Shown: one piece after another, positions 24,392 to 32,029 of the stretch
Position numbering within the stretch: the stretch's first letter is position 1
Layout of the letters: every line of letters begins with the position of its first letter
NCBI RefSeq assembly: GCF_029945685.1
Contig: NZ_JAQSDA010000007.1
Span: forward strand, 124,001 to 188,000
Source: Polaromonas sp.
GTDB taxonomy: Bacteria > Pseudomonadota > Gammaproteobacteria > Burkholderiales > Burkholderiaceae_C
DNA: 64,000 nt
Reading direction: 5' to 3'
The notes under the pieces: model-generated
Database searches by the model: none
Seen by the model: only the letters and a program-made list of their open reading frames with translations
What the model was told of the DNA's origin: nothing
Position numbers and translations under genes: made by a program

Positions 24392-24868
24392 ATGAACAAG
24401 TTTTCCATGCGTTCCCTCTCTGCCGCTGCGGCCCTGACCGCCACGCTGGCTTTTGCCGCCCATGCCCAGGTGGGTGTCGGCGCTGACGTCGGTGTACGCA
24501 CCGGTGTCAACAACAACATCAGCAGTGACGTGCGTGCCAACGCAGGTGTTGGCGTGAACGCCACCGCTTCGTCGTACGGCACGGCCACACGCAGCGACAG
24601 TTCGATGGGCGCCAACACCGACACACGTGCCGGTGCGCGGGTCTCGGGCAGCGGCGTCAAGGGCGCGGTCAGTCGCACGGCCAACCGCACTGAAAACGCG
24701 GTGGAACGCGGCGCCAATGCGACGGCCCGGGTCGGTGCGCGTGCCGGCAACGCGGTGGGCAATACCGCCCGCCGTGCCGGCAACAGCATCCAGAACGCCC
24801 TGCCCGCCAGCGCGCGCGGCAATGGCCAGGTGAATGTGCAGGGCTCGGGCGCGCTCGAGGCGAAATAA
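24392..24868 (+). CDS. Secreted Ala/Gly/Val/Asn-rich protein, unknown function
   Basis: 158 residues: a signal peptide (MNKFSMRSLSAAAALTATLA...AHAQ) and a mature part with three styles: VGVGADVGVRTGVNNN repeats, a Ser/Thr-rich middle, and an amphipathic-looking stretch GNAVGNTARRAGNSIQNALP. Similar small proteins are common in Comamonadaceae, function unknown to me. AAGGAG precedes the ATG by nine bases and a strong terminator follows, so it is a real, monocistronic and probably well-expressed gene. Confidence 0.72.
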   Translation: MNKFSMRSLSAAAALTATLAFAAHAQVGVGADVGVRTGVNNNISSDVRANAGVGVNATASSYGTATRSDSSMGANTDTRAGARVSGSGVKGAVSRTANRTENAVERGANATARVGARAGNAVGNTARRAGNSIQNALPASARGNGQVNVQGSGALEAK

Positions 24869-24893
24869 GCCCGCGCTCACCACAAGGTCCAGC

Positions 24894-24941
24894 GGGGCCG
24901 GGTTGCCGGGGAATGTCCCCGGTGGCCCGGCCCTTTTTTTT
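24894..24941 (+). terminator. Strong intrinsic terminator
   Basis: GGGGCCGGGTTGCCGGGGA and its near complement TCCCCGGTGGCCCGGCCC form a long stem with an ATG loop, followed by eight T residues. It ends the transcript of the secreted protein gene. Confidence 0.9.
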
Positions 24942-25048
24942 GCCCGCGTGGCTGGCGTCTGCGCGCTGTGCCGTATGCTGCGTCTGGTTCCGGCGTGGCC
25001 CACCCAGGCCACCCCCGCCGTCGTTCACCCACTGAAAAGGAGTCCTCC

Positions 25049-25417
25049 ATGCCCCGCGCCATCCTCGATGAGTCCCGCATCCATCCGGCCATCCAGGGCA
25101 AGATCGCCCGCCATGAGCAGGCCATCGTGCAGGAGGTTCAGTCCGCCGTGGCCGCCCATGCGGTGGTGGTGGTCGGCATGGCCATGAACCCGTTTCCGCG
25201 CAAGGCGCGCCGCGCGCTGGATGCGGCCGGGGTGGCGCACCACTACCTCGAATACGGCAACTACCTCAACACCTGGCGCGAGCGCAATGCACTGAAGATG
25301 TGGACCGGCTGGCCCACCTTTCCCATGGTTTTTGTGCGTGGCACGCTGATAGGCGGAGCGACCGACCTGGACAAGCTGATCGCCAGCGGCGAACTCAAGG
25401 CTTTGGTGGGCGGCTGA
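25049..25417 (+). CDS. Glutaredoxin-like protein lacking the active-site cysteine
   Basis: 122 residues with a glutaredoxin/thioredoxin-fold layout: HAVVVVGMAMNPFPRKARRAL, then VAHHYLEYG, TGWPTFPMVFVRGTLIGGATDL with the cis-Pro (TFP) and the GG of the glutathione site. Where glutaredoxins have CPYC or CGFS this protein has NPFP, with no Cys at all in that loop, so it cannot do ordinary dithiol or monothiol chemistry. It may bind glutathione or an Fe-S cluster partner without redox function. ATG 25049 follows AAAAGGAG. Confidence 0.75.
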   Translation: MPRAILDESRIHPAIQGKIARHEQAIVQEVQSAVAAHAVVVVGMAMNPFPRKARRALDAAGVAHHYLEYGNYLNTWRERNALKMWTGWPTFPMVFVRGTLIGGATDLDKLIASGELKALVGG

Positions 25418-25476
25418 GGCCGACCTCAGGCGGGGCAACGTTAGCGACAAGCGTGGGCTTCTTCTCTACCAGCAGG

Positions 25477-25566
25477 GGCCGCGGAACCGGCTTTGCCGGG
25501 CCGCAGGCGCAGCGCCCCCTCGGGGGGCAGCGCAGTACGCGAAGCGACAAGCGTGGGGGCGCTTTT
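25477..25566 (+). repeat. Family D intergenic repeat
   Basis: Contains GCGGAACCGGCTTTGCCGGG, then CCCCCTCGGGGGGCAGCGCAG and a CGACAAGCGTGGGGGC end. A variant lies in reverse orientation at 39442-39530 and a partial copy inside the UdgX gene. Confidence 0.65.
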
Positions 25567-25575
25567 TGGGGGGCC

Positions 25576-26646
25576 CTATTTCTGACGTGGCCGTGAAAGG
25601 CCCCGGTCGGGCTGCGACAGGGTGCCGGCCCGCAGGGCCTTGACCGCGTTGGCCACGGCGCTGGCGACGTTGCGCACCTCGGCCTGCATGGGCTCGTCGG
25701 CGTCCAGGGCGGCGTGGCTGGTGGCATACGGCGCGTAGTAGCCGACAAACCGGTCCAGCCGTGCCTGGCTGCCGGCGTCGATCAGCCCCATCCAGTCGAG
25801 CCAGTCGGACAGGCCGCGCCGGACGCCTTCGATGCCCGCGACATCGCCATGCACGACCAGACCGTAGGCGCGGCCGGCGAGGTGTTGGGGGTAGTCCCAG
25901 CCTTCGAGTTCCAGCGCCTTGGCCTCAAGGGCTTTCTTGCCGTGGGTGCGGCTGGGGTCGGGGTTGCCGCCGTCGGCGCAGACCAGCCGGTCGATCATGA
26001 GCTTGAGCGGGCTGGGTGACTGGTACCAGTAGACCGGTGTCACGATGATGACCGCATGCGCCGCTGTCCAGCGCTCGTAGATCTCGTTCATCCAGTCGCT
26101 GGTTTGCCCCTGGGCGTGGTTGGGGTAGCAACTGCAGGGCCAGTGGCACAGCGGCATGGCGGTGGACACGCAGCCCTTGCAGGGGTGGATGTTGAGGTGG
26201 TAGCTGGAGGTCAGCAGGCTGAGGTCGAGCACATCGGTCTGGATCTGCGCCTGCGCCAGGGTTTCTTCGGCCCACTGCACCATGCGAAAGGTTTTCGAGA
26301 TTTCCCCGGGGCAGGTGCCGTCGTTGCGTGCCGAGCCGCAGACCAGCAGCACGCGCGATGGCGTGGCCGGGTCGGCCCAGGCCGCCTGGGCCCGGTCGAT
26401 GCGTTCTTTTGTCGCCAGCCACTCGACGGACAGGTCGTAGTCCGGGTCGGCGTAACCGGGGCCGGCCTTGCGGGTGCGGGGCGCCTTGCGGCCTTCCTGG
26501 TAGGCGTCCCAGGCAATCGCCTCCACGCGGGAGATCGCTTCTGCTTCGGCCTGGAAAGCCGGGTCCATGAAAGACTCCATGAAACGTTCATGGAACACGC
26601 TGCGCGTCAGAGGGGCCGGCGCCTGGCCTTTGCGGATGGGGGTCAT
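25576..26646 (-). CDS. Flavodoxin-fold (NADPH-dependent FMN reductase-like) protein with a Cys cluster
   Basis: 356 residues. An N-terminal region of about 95 residues precedes a flavodoxin-like domain: RVLLVCGSARNDGTCPG (FMN phosphate loop), AHAVIIVTPVYWYQSPSPLKLMIDR, and a GLVVHGDVAG strand. Five cysteines at 156, 159, 167, 171 and 173 lie where iron-sulfur flavoproteins carry their cluster ligands, so an Fe-S centre is possible. The electron donor and acceptor are unknown. It stands alone between a repeat and the copper module. Confidence 0.72.
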   Translation of the reverse strand: MTPIRKGQAPAPLTRSVFHERFMESFMDPAFQAEAEAISRVEAIAWDAYQEGRKAPRTRKAGPGYADPDYDLSVEWLATKERIDRAQAAWADPATPSRVLLVCGSARNDGTCPGEISKTFRMVQWAEETLAQAQIQTDVLDLSLLTSSYHLNIHPCKGCVSTAMPLCHWPCSCYPNHAQGQTSDWMNEIYERWTAAHAVIIVTPVYWYQSPSPLKLMIDRLVCADGGNPDPSRTHGKKALEAKALELEGWDYPQHLAGRAYGLVVHGDVAGIEGVRRGLSDWLDWMGLIDAGSQARLDRFVGYYAPYATSHAALDADEPMQAEVRNVASAVANAVKALRAGTLSQPDRGLSRPRQK

Positions 26647-26737
26647 GCCGCCAGTTTAGGCAGGCAGCCGGGTGTAGAAACGCAGCGTGGGTCTCGTCCT
26701 ACGCGCGATGGCGTCGGCGTCTGGCGCTGCGGAAATG

Positions 26738-26805
26738 ATGGGTAAAAAGTGTCTTCAGCCCAATACCAGCGTACGCAAGCAGCTCCTGAAAACATAGCAG
26801 TTCAA
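26738..26805 (+). repeat. Family A intergenic repeat
   Basis: Forward copy with ACGCAAGCAGCTCCTGAAAA and CATAGCAG, upstream of the flavodoxin-fold gene. Confidence 0.6.
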
Positions 26806-26820
26806 GAGCCGACCGCCATG

Positions 26821-26861
26821 AAAAAAGCCTGCGTCACGCCCGTGAGGGACGCGGCGCAGGC
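26821..26861 (-). terminator. Intrinsic terminator of the Spy-like gene
   Basis: On the minus strand GCCTGCG and CGCAGGC form the base of a hairpin with further inner pairing, followed by six T residues (the A run at 26821-26826 on the plus strand). Confidence 0.82.
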
Positions 26862-26912
26862 CGGGGTCGGGTGGCGGTCAGGGCGGCGCAGGCCGCCCTG
26901 AACCGGAAAGGC

Positions 26913-27479
26913 TCAACCCTTGTGGTGCTCGCCGTGGTGTCCACCATGGCCCATGCCGCCCTGGCCTTTGCCGCCGTGGCTCATGCGCTGGCTGTCAAAG
27001 ACTTTCTGCTGCTCGGGGCTGAGCGCGGCATAGAAGGTTTTGGTGGCATCGCCGCGTTTGTCCATGGCGGCATTCATCTCGGTCATGCGCTGGGCGCGCA
27101 GGGCACGCATCTTGTCGATGCGTTCGGGCGTGCTCAGCTTGTCGAACTCGGCCTTCATGGCAGCGCGGTCGGGGCCGGTGCCGCGAACCGGCGGCTGCAT
27201 CGAAGCGGCGAAGGTTGTCCACGCGCCTTCCTGGGCCGGTGTGAGCTTGAGTTTGGCCTTGAGCTCGGCCTGGTGCTTGGCGATGCGCGCCTGCATTTGG
27301 GCCGGGTCGTGGCGACCCATGCGGTCGCCGTGGTAACCGCCGGCTTTGGCCGGAGCGCCTGCCGTGGCAGGCGCCGCAGGGGTGACGGTTTGTGCCGTGG
27401 CGGCCAGGGCCGCGGTGGCCATGATGCCGGCAAGAACCAGGCTCTGGACAGATTTCAGGGGTTTGAACATGGAGGTCAT
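26913..27479 (-). CDS. Spy/CpxP-family periplasmic protein with His-rich tail
   Basis: 188 residues: a signal peptide ending AALAATAQ, a helical LTXXQ-type core (LKLTPAQEGAWTTFAASM; LSPEQQKVFDSQRM), and a C-terminal tail rich in Gly, His and Lys (GHGGHHGEHHKG). Spy/CpxP proteins are envelope chaperones induced by stress. The His tail and its place next to cueR-copZ-copA suggest it binds or answers to copper in the periplasm. A terminator follows at 26821-26861. The start may be 27479 or the second Met at 27470. Confidence 0.8.
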   Translation of the reverse strand: MTSMFKPLKSVQSLVLAGIMATAALAATAQTVTPAAPATAGAPAKAGGYHGDRMGRHDPAQMQARIAKHQAELKAKLKLTPAQEGAWTTFAASMQPPVRGTGPDRAAMKAEFDKLSTPERIDKMRALRAQRMTEMNAAMDKRGDATKTFYAALSPEQQKVFDSQRMSHGGKGQGGMGHGGHHGEHHKG

Positions 27480-27577
27480 GAAAGCTTCCTTTCGGTAGAA
27501 GACAAGCCTGTTGCCGGAATGGCGTCAGGTTGAAGGGAAGTTTGCGCCGCCTGTGTAAGGGCGCCATGAGGCGCAGG

Positions 27578-28006
27578 TCAGGATTTCGTAAAGTTTTTTG
27601 TCGGGGCCGGGGTCGCGCCTGCACCGGCGAGGTCGTCGAGAATGGGGCAGTCAGGCCGCTCGTTGCCCTGGCAGCAGTGGATCAGGTGACCCAGGGTGGT
27701 CTGCATGGCCTGCATGGCGGCAATGCGTTGCGCCAGTTCGTCGGCGTGTTTTTTTGCAATGCGCCGCACGCTTTCGCTGGCGCGGCGGCGGTTTTGCCAC
27801 AGGCTGACCAGTTCGGCGATTTCAGGCATGGAAAACCCAAGCTCGCGCGAACGCTTGATGAAGCGCAGCGTGTGCACCTCGGCCTCGCTGTACTGGCGGT
27901 AGCCGCTGTCGCTGCGGTGCACATGCGGCAGCAGCCCCAGCGACTCGTAGTGCCGCACCATCTTGGCCGACACGCCGGACTGGCGTGCGGCTTCGCCGAT
28001 GTTCAT
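27578..28006 (-). CDS. cueR: Copper(I)-responsive MerR regulator CueR
   Basis: About 142 residues: MNIGEAARQSGVSAKMVRHYESLGLL is the MerR DNA-binding motif, followed by a dimerisation helix, and the metal loop C112-x7-C120 (CQGNERPDC) that defines Cu(I)/Ag(I)-sensing members. It activates copA/copZ promoters with over-long 19-base spacers when copper enters the cell; two matching dyads lie between copZ and copA. ATG 28006 gives the universal N-terminus; a second ATG at 28018 adds four residues. It follows copZ directly in the same operon. Confidence 0.92.
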   Translation of the reverse strand: MNIGEAARQSGVSAKMVRHYESLGLLPHVHRSDSGYRQYSEAEVHTLRFIKRSRELGFSMPEIAELVSLWQNRRRASESVRRIAKKHADELAQRIAAMQAMQTTLGHLIHCCQGNERPDCPILDDLAGAGATPAPTKNFTKS

Positions 28007-28019
28007 GACCCCTGTCATG

Positions 28020-28223
28020 TCACGCCGGTTCTGCGACGGTGTAGCCTTCCTCGGCGATGGCTGCGGCAATCGCCTCGCGGGACAGGGCGGACGCCACGTC
28101 CACGGTGCCGGCGGGGCGGTCGATGGTGACCTGGGCCTGCGGGTCGAGGGCCTTCACGGCCTGGGTCACGGCGCGTTCGCAGTGACCGCAGGTCATGCCT
28201 TGGACGTTGAAACTCTGGTTCAT
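28020..28223 (-). CDS. copZ: Copper chaperone CopZ
   Basis: A 67-residue heavy-metal-associated domain with GMTCGHCERAV, the MxCxxC copper site. It carries Cu(I) through the cytoplasm to CopA and CueR. It is transcribed divergently from copA, from a promoter with its own CueR dyad, and is followed by cueR. The longer reading frame to 28337 runs through that promoter and is not the start. Confidence 0.93.
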   Translation of the reverse strand: MNQSFNVQGMTCGHCERAVTQAVKALDPQAQVTIDRPAGTVDVASALSREAIAAAIAEEGYTVAEPA

Positions 28224-28265
28224 GGTGTTTCCTTCTGGATCGGGTTGTGGATGCCTGCAGTTTGA

Positions 28266-28286
28266 ACCTTGCCACCATGGTAAGGT
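28266..28286 (-). promoter_or_regulatory. CueR operator/promoter of copZ-cueR
   Basis: ACCTTGCCA-N3-TGGTAAGGT is a near-perfect 9-base dyad (one mismatch). On the minus strand TTGACC overlaps its edge as the -35, and a weak -10 lies about 19 bases on, the long spacer typical of MerR-type control. Confidence 0.8.
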
Positions 28287-28323
28287 CAAGACAGGCTCGC
28301 CAAAACCCGTATGGCGCGTGGGG

Positions 28324-28337
28324 TTGATCTGGATCAA
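28324..28337. promoter_or_regulatory. FNR/Anr-type box upstream of copA
   Basis: TTGAT-CTGG-ATCAA is an exact match to the FNR-family consensus TTGAT-N4-ATCAA. It ends four bases before the copA -35. Confidence 0.65.
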
Positions 28338-28340
28338 GGC

Positions 28341-28371
28341 TTGACCTTGCCATCATGGCAAGGTTGATCAT
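28341..28371 (+). promoter_or_regulatory. CueR operator/promoter of copA
   Basis: A perfect dyad ACCTTGCCA-TCA-TGGCAAGGT at 28344-28364 lies between TTGACC (28341-28346) and a weak -10 GATCAT (28366-28371), a 19-base spacer. Confidence 0.85.
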
Positions 28372-28378
28372 CCATCCC

Positions 28379-30619
28379 ATGACTACTTCCACCACCACCC
28401 TCTCCTCTGCTGCCGCTGCTTCTTCCGCCAGCTCCGCCACCCTGGACCTGGGCGTCGGCGGCATGACCTGCGCGTCGTGCGTGTCGCGTGTTGAAAAGGC
28501 GCTGAAAAAAGTCCCCGGCGTGCAGAACGCCACGGTGAACCTGGCCACCGAATCGGCGCGGGTAAGTTATGCGCCTTCGCCGCAGATGGACGCGCAGATC
28601 CGCCGCGCGGTGCGCAATGCCGGCTACGAGCCGCGAGCGGCCGAAGAGGCCATGCCCGAAGACCTGTCGCCCTGGGCCGGCTTTGCACCGGTGGCGATCG
28701 GCCTGTTGCTGTCGGCGCCGCTGGTGGTGCCCATGCTGGGCGACCTGCTGGGCAAACACTGGATGCTGCCTGCCTGGCAGCAGTTCCTGCTGGCGACGCC
28801 GGTGCAGTTCATTCTGGGCGCGCGGTTTTACAAGGCGGGCTGGCATGCGCTGAAGGCGCTGAGCGGCAACATGGACCTGCTGGTGGCCATTGGCACCAGC
28901 GCGGGCTGGGGCCTGTCGATGTGGCTGTGGCTCAGTGCCGAGGCGGACACCATGCCGCACCTCTACTTCGAGGCTTCGGCGGTGGTGGTGACGCTGGTGC
29001 TGCTGGGCAAGTGGCTGGAGGCGCGTGCCAAGCGCCAGACGACGGCGGCGATACGCGCGCTGCATGCCTTGCGGCCCGAGGTCGCGCACGTGCTGCAGGG
29101 CTCGGGCGAGGAAGCCGACCTGCCGGTGGCCGAGGTGCTGCTGGGCGACCGCCTGGTGGTGCGGCCGGGCGAGCGCATCCCGATGGACGGCCTGCTGCAG
29201 GAAGGGCAGACGCAGGTGGATGAATCCATGCTCACCGGCGAGCCGCTGCCGGTGACCAAGCAGCCTGGCGACAAGCTCACCGGCGGCAGCATCAACGGCG
29301 ATGGCCGGGTGGTGCTGCAGGTGAGTGCCGTGGGCAGCGAAAGTGTGCTGGCGCAGATCATCCGCCTGGTGGAAGACGCGCAGGCCGCCAAGGCGCCGAT
29401 CCAGCGGCTGGTGGACCAGGTGTCCGCGGTGTTTGTGCCGGTGGTGCTGGTCATCGGCCTGCTGACCTTGCTGGGCTGGCTCTGGGCCGGCGCCGGGATG
29501 GAAACGGCGCTGATTCACGCGGTGGCCGTGCTGGTGATTGCCTGCCCCTGTGCGCTGGGCCTGGCCACGCCGGCAGCCATCATGGCGGGCACCGGGGTGG
29601 CGGCAAAAAACGGCATTCTGATCAAGGACGCCCAGGCGCTGGAACTCGCACACAAGGTGGACACCGTGGCGTTTGACAAGACCGGCACGCTGACGGTCGG
29701 GCGGCCGCGGCTGGTCGCTTTTGTCGCCGCACCCGATGTTGACGAGGCGGCGCAACTGGCCATCGCGGCCAGCCTGCAGAGCGGCAGCGAACATCCGCTG
29801 GCGCGTGCCGTGGTGGCCGCTGCGCAGGAGCGCGGCATGACGGTGGCGCAGCCCGACGGTCTGCGCGCGGTGCCGGGCCGTGGCAGCGAGGGCGAGGTCG
29901 GCGTGCGCAGCTACCTGATCGGCAGCCTGCGCTGGATGGACGAGCTCGGTGTCGACCTCGGTGCGCTGGCGCCGCAGGCACAGCGGCTGCAGGGCGAAGG
30001 CGCGACGCTGGCGCTGCTGGTGGAGCGCACCACGCAAGGCCTCAGTCCGCGTGCGCTCATGGCCTTTGCCGACGAACCCAAGGCCGGGGCCAAAGAGGCG
30101 TTGGCAGCGCTGCGGGCGCGCGGCATCCGTATCGTGATGATCTCCGGTGACAACCAGGGCGCGGCGCTGGCCATGGGTGCGCGCCTGGGGCTGGGCGCCG
30201 ATGAGGTCATGGCCGAGGTGTTGCCCGGTGACAAGGCCGCGAAAGTGGCGGCGCTGAAGGTGGGCGGACATACCGTGGTGATGGTCGGCGACGGCGTCAA
30301 CGATGCGCCGGCGCTGGCGGCGGCCGATGTCGGCATGGCCATGGGCACGGGCACCGATGTGGCCATGCACGCGGCCGGCATCACGCTGATGCGCGGCGAC
30401 GTGGCGCTGGTGGCCGGTGCGCTGGACATCTCGCACCGCACGGTGATGAAGATCCGGCAGAACCTGTTCTGGGCTTTTGCCTACAACGTGGCCGGCATCC
30501 CGCTGGCGGCGCTGGGTTTCCTGAGCCCGGTGGTGGCCGGCGCGGCGATGGCGCTGTCCAGCGTCAGTGTGATCTCGAACGCCCTGCTGCTCAAGCGCTG
30601 GCGGCTGCGCAGGGATTGA
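28379..30619 (+). CDS. copA: Copper-exporting P1B-type ATPase CopA
   Basis: 746 residues. One N-terminal metal-binding domain (GMTCASC, residues 28-34), membrane helices, the actuator motif TGEP, the transmembrane CPC motif that carries Cu(I), the phosphorylation site DKTGTLT and the hinge GDGVNDAPA. It pumps Cu(I) out of the cytoplasm. An ATG at 28355 lies inside the CueR dyad, so 28379 is used; the -10 at 28366-28371 would put transcription start almost on this ATG, suggesting a leaderless or very short-leader message. Confidence 0.95.
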   Translation: MTTSTTTLSSAAAASSASSATLDLGVGGMTCASCVSRVEKALKKVPGVQNATVNLATESARVSYAPSPQMDAQIRRAVRNAGYEPRAAEEAMPEDLSPWAGFAPVAIGLLLSAPLVVPMLGDLLGKHWMLPAWQQFLLATPVQFILGARFYKAGWHALKALSGNMDLLVAIGTSAGWGLSMWLWLSAEADTMPHLYFEASAVVVTLVLLGKWLEARAKRQTTAAIRALHALRPEVAHVLQGSGEEADLPVAEVLLGDRLVVRPGERIPMDGLLQEGQTQVDESMLTGEPLPVTKQPGDKLTGGSINGDGRVVLQVSAVGSESVLAQIIRLVEDAQAAKAPIQRLVDQVSAVFVPVVLVIGLLTLLGWLWAGAGMETALIHAVAVLVIACPCALGLATPAAIMAGTGVAAKNGILIKDAQALELAHKVDTVAFDKTGTLTVGRPRLVAFVAAPDVDEAAQLAIAASLQSGSEHPLARAVVAAAQERGMTVAQPDGLRAVPGRGSEGEVGVRSYLIGSLRWMDELGVDLGALAPQAQRLQGEGATLALLVERTTQGLSPRALMAFADEPKAGAKEALAALRARGIRIVMISGDNQGAALAMGARLGLGADEVMAEVLPGDKAAKVAALKVGGHTVVMVGDGVNDAPALAAADVGMAMGTGTDVAMHAAGITLMRGDVALVAGALDISHRTVMKIRQNLFWAFAYNVAGIPLAALGFLSPVVAGAAMALSSVSVISNALLLKRWRLRRD

Positions 30620-30629
30620 CCTGGATCAA
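30616..30629. promoter_or_regulatory. FNR/Anr-type box upstream of the hemerythrin gene
   Basis: TTGAC-CTGG-ATCAA differs from the consensus by one base and shares the CTGG core with the copA box. It overlaps the copA stop codon and ends 34 bases before the hemerythrin ATG. Confidence 0.6.
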
Positions 30630-30663
30630 GGTTTGGCGCATGCGCCTGTGACAAGCTGCCGCC

Positions 30664-31245
30664 ATGACCCATTCCTCACTGCAAATCATCCGCGACGAGC
30701 ATGCGGCCGTGGCCGCCGTGCTGCGCTCCCTTGTCATGATGATGGAGCGGGGTCCGGGCGACGAACCGGAGCGCTTTTTTGACGTGGTGCGCGCGATGCT
30801 GTTTTACATTGACGAGTTTCCCGAGCGGCGCCATCACCCCAAGGAGTCGGACCTGCTGTTTCCCCGGCTGGCGCGGGTGGCGCCCGAGCTGATGCAGGTG
30901 ATACGCCGGCTCGAATCCGACCACATGAACGGCGAAGGCAAGGTGCGCGAACTGCAGCACCTGCTGCTGGCCTGGGAGCTGATTGGCGAGACGCGGCGCG
31001 CCGCCTTCACTGAGGCGGCGCAGGCCTATGTGGGTTTTTACCTCGAGCACATGCGCACCGAGGAAACCCAGATCCTGCCGGCCGCCCAGAAGGCCCTGAC
31101 GGCCGAGGACTGGGTGCAGCTGGACGCCGCCTTCCAGCAGGATCGCGACCCGCTCGCTGGCGGCCTGCGCGACCCCTGTTACGACCGGCTGTTCACGCGC
31201 ATCGTGCTGACGGCGCCGGCGCCGATTGGTGTGGGTGCTGCCTGA
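30664..31245 (+). CDS. Hemerythrin-like (HHE) domain protein
   Basis: 193 residues forming the four-helix hemerythrin fold with its di-iron ligands: IIRDEHAAV (His), HHPKESDLLF (His, Glu), ESDHMNGEG (His) and YLEHMRTEETQIL (His, Glu). Such proteins bind O2 or NO or protect iron centres. An FNR-type box just upstream points to expression at low oxygen, which fits. It could also be read through from copA, 44 bases upstream. Confidence 0.83.
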   Translation: MTHSSLQIIRDEHAAVAAVLRSLVMMMERGPGDEPERFFDVVRAMLFYIDEFPERRHHPKESDLLFPRLARVAPELMQVIRRLESDHMNGEGKVRELQHLLLAWELIGETRRAAFTEAAQAYVGFYLEHMRTEETQILPAAQKALTAEDWVQLDAAFQQDRDPLAGGLRDPCYDRLFTRIVLTAPAPIGVGAA

Positions 31246-31311
31246 AAATCAGGTAAAAGAGGCCTGTAGCCCGCATGGATTGGGCGCAAGCAGCTATCTG
31301 TTTTGTAGCAA
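31244..31311 (+). repeat. Family A intergenic repeat
   Basis: Forward copy between two convergent genes, with GCGCAAGCAGCTATC and TGTAGCAATG at the right end. Confidence 0.65.
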
Positions 31312-31337
31312 TGTAAGCAGGACGCGAGGACCAGGCC

Positions 31338-31999
31338 TTAAAACGACTGCTTGAGTCCGACGCTCAGAAGGGTCTCGCGCTTGCTGCGGCCCACGGTCGC
31401 ATCGAACTGGAGCCGGGGTGTCAGGTGGGTGCGCGCCCCGACCTGGAAGGTGGGTTTGGCCAGCCGCTGGCCGAATGCCTCCACATGCACGGTGGATGCG
31501 CCGAATTCGCGTTCATGGGCCAGCCCCCAGGTTGCAACGCCGGGCCCGCCGGCAGGCCGTTGCCCTCCCAGGTTGACATGGGTCGCACCCCACGAGCTGT
31601 TGCAGCTCAGCAGGCCGTTGAGGTAAGGCGTGGTGCCACTTTGTCCGCGGGTTTGCGTCGCGCCCAGCACGGCCGCTGCATTGCAGCCGGCCTCTTGCGA
31701 CGGGGTGATGCGCCACTTGGCCTGCAAGGTCTGGCTGGTGGTCGCGGGGGGGGGGGGGCGCGGGACCCCGCAGCGCCCAGCTCCAGGCCATCGACCGGGG
31801 CGTAGGCCGGTGCCACCGTCCAGGTGTGGGCATGGCCCGGCTGGCGCGCGTACCAGCCCTCGACGTGGCCGGTGCCTGCGTCGTCGGTGTTGGCGTCGTC
31901 CACCGTCAGCGGGCGCCCGGCATGGGCCGACAGACAGGCCAGCAGGCCGGCGATGACCAGCAGCGGGCGAAACAGAAAAAACGGCGGCATGAAGACCAT
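31338..31999 (-). pseudogene. Outer-membrane beta-barrel protein split at a 13-base C tract (frameshift or phase variation)
   Basis: The first frame gives a signal peptide (to SAHA) and RPLTVDDANTDDAGTGHVEGWY, a start seen in transporter-like outer-membrane proteins of the phenol-pathway MetA type. The second frame, from about 31727, gives strands such as QAKWRITPSQEAG, HVEAFGQRLAKPTFQVGAR and the C-terminal ETLLSVGLKQSF, ending in Phe as outer-membrane barrels do. They join if the tract has 11 or 14 C residues, making about 219-220 residues. As written it is off. Confidence 0.7.
31746..31758. repeat. Homopolymer tract, 13 G (C on the coding strand)
   Basis: Thirteen consecutive G residues lie inside the outer-membrane protein gene. 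Tracts of this length slip during replication, and are also a common place for sequencing errors. Confidence 0.85.
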
Positions 32000-32029
32000 G
32001 CCGCCGAGTTTAGGGGAGAGCCGCGGGAA

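Noticed and set aside
28355..28378. Upstream ATG for copA
   Set aside because: It lies inside the perfect CueR dyad and upstream of the -10, so it would not be transcribed from that promoter.
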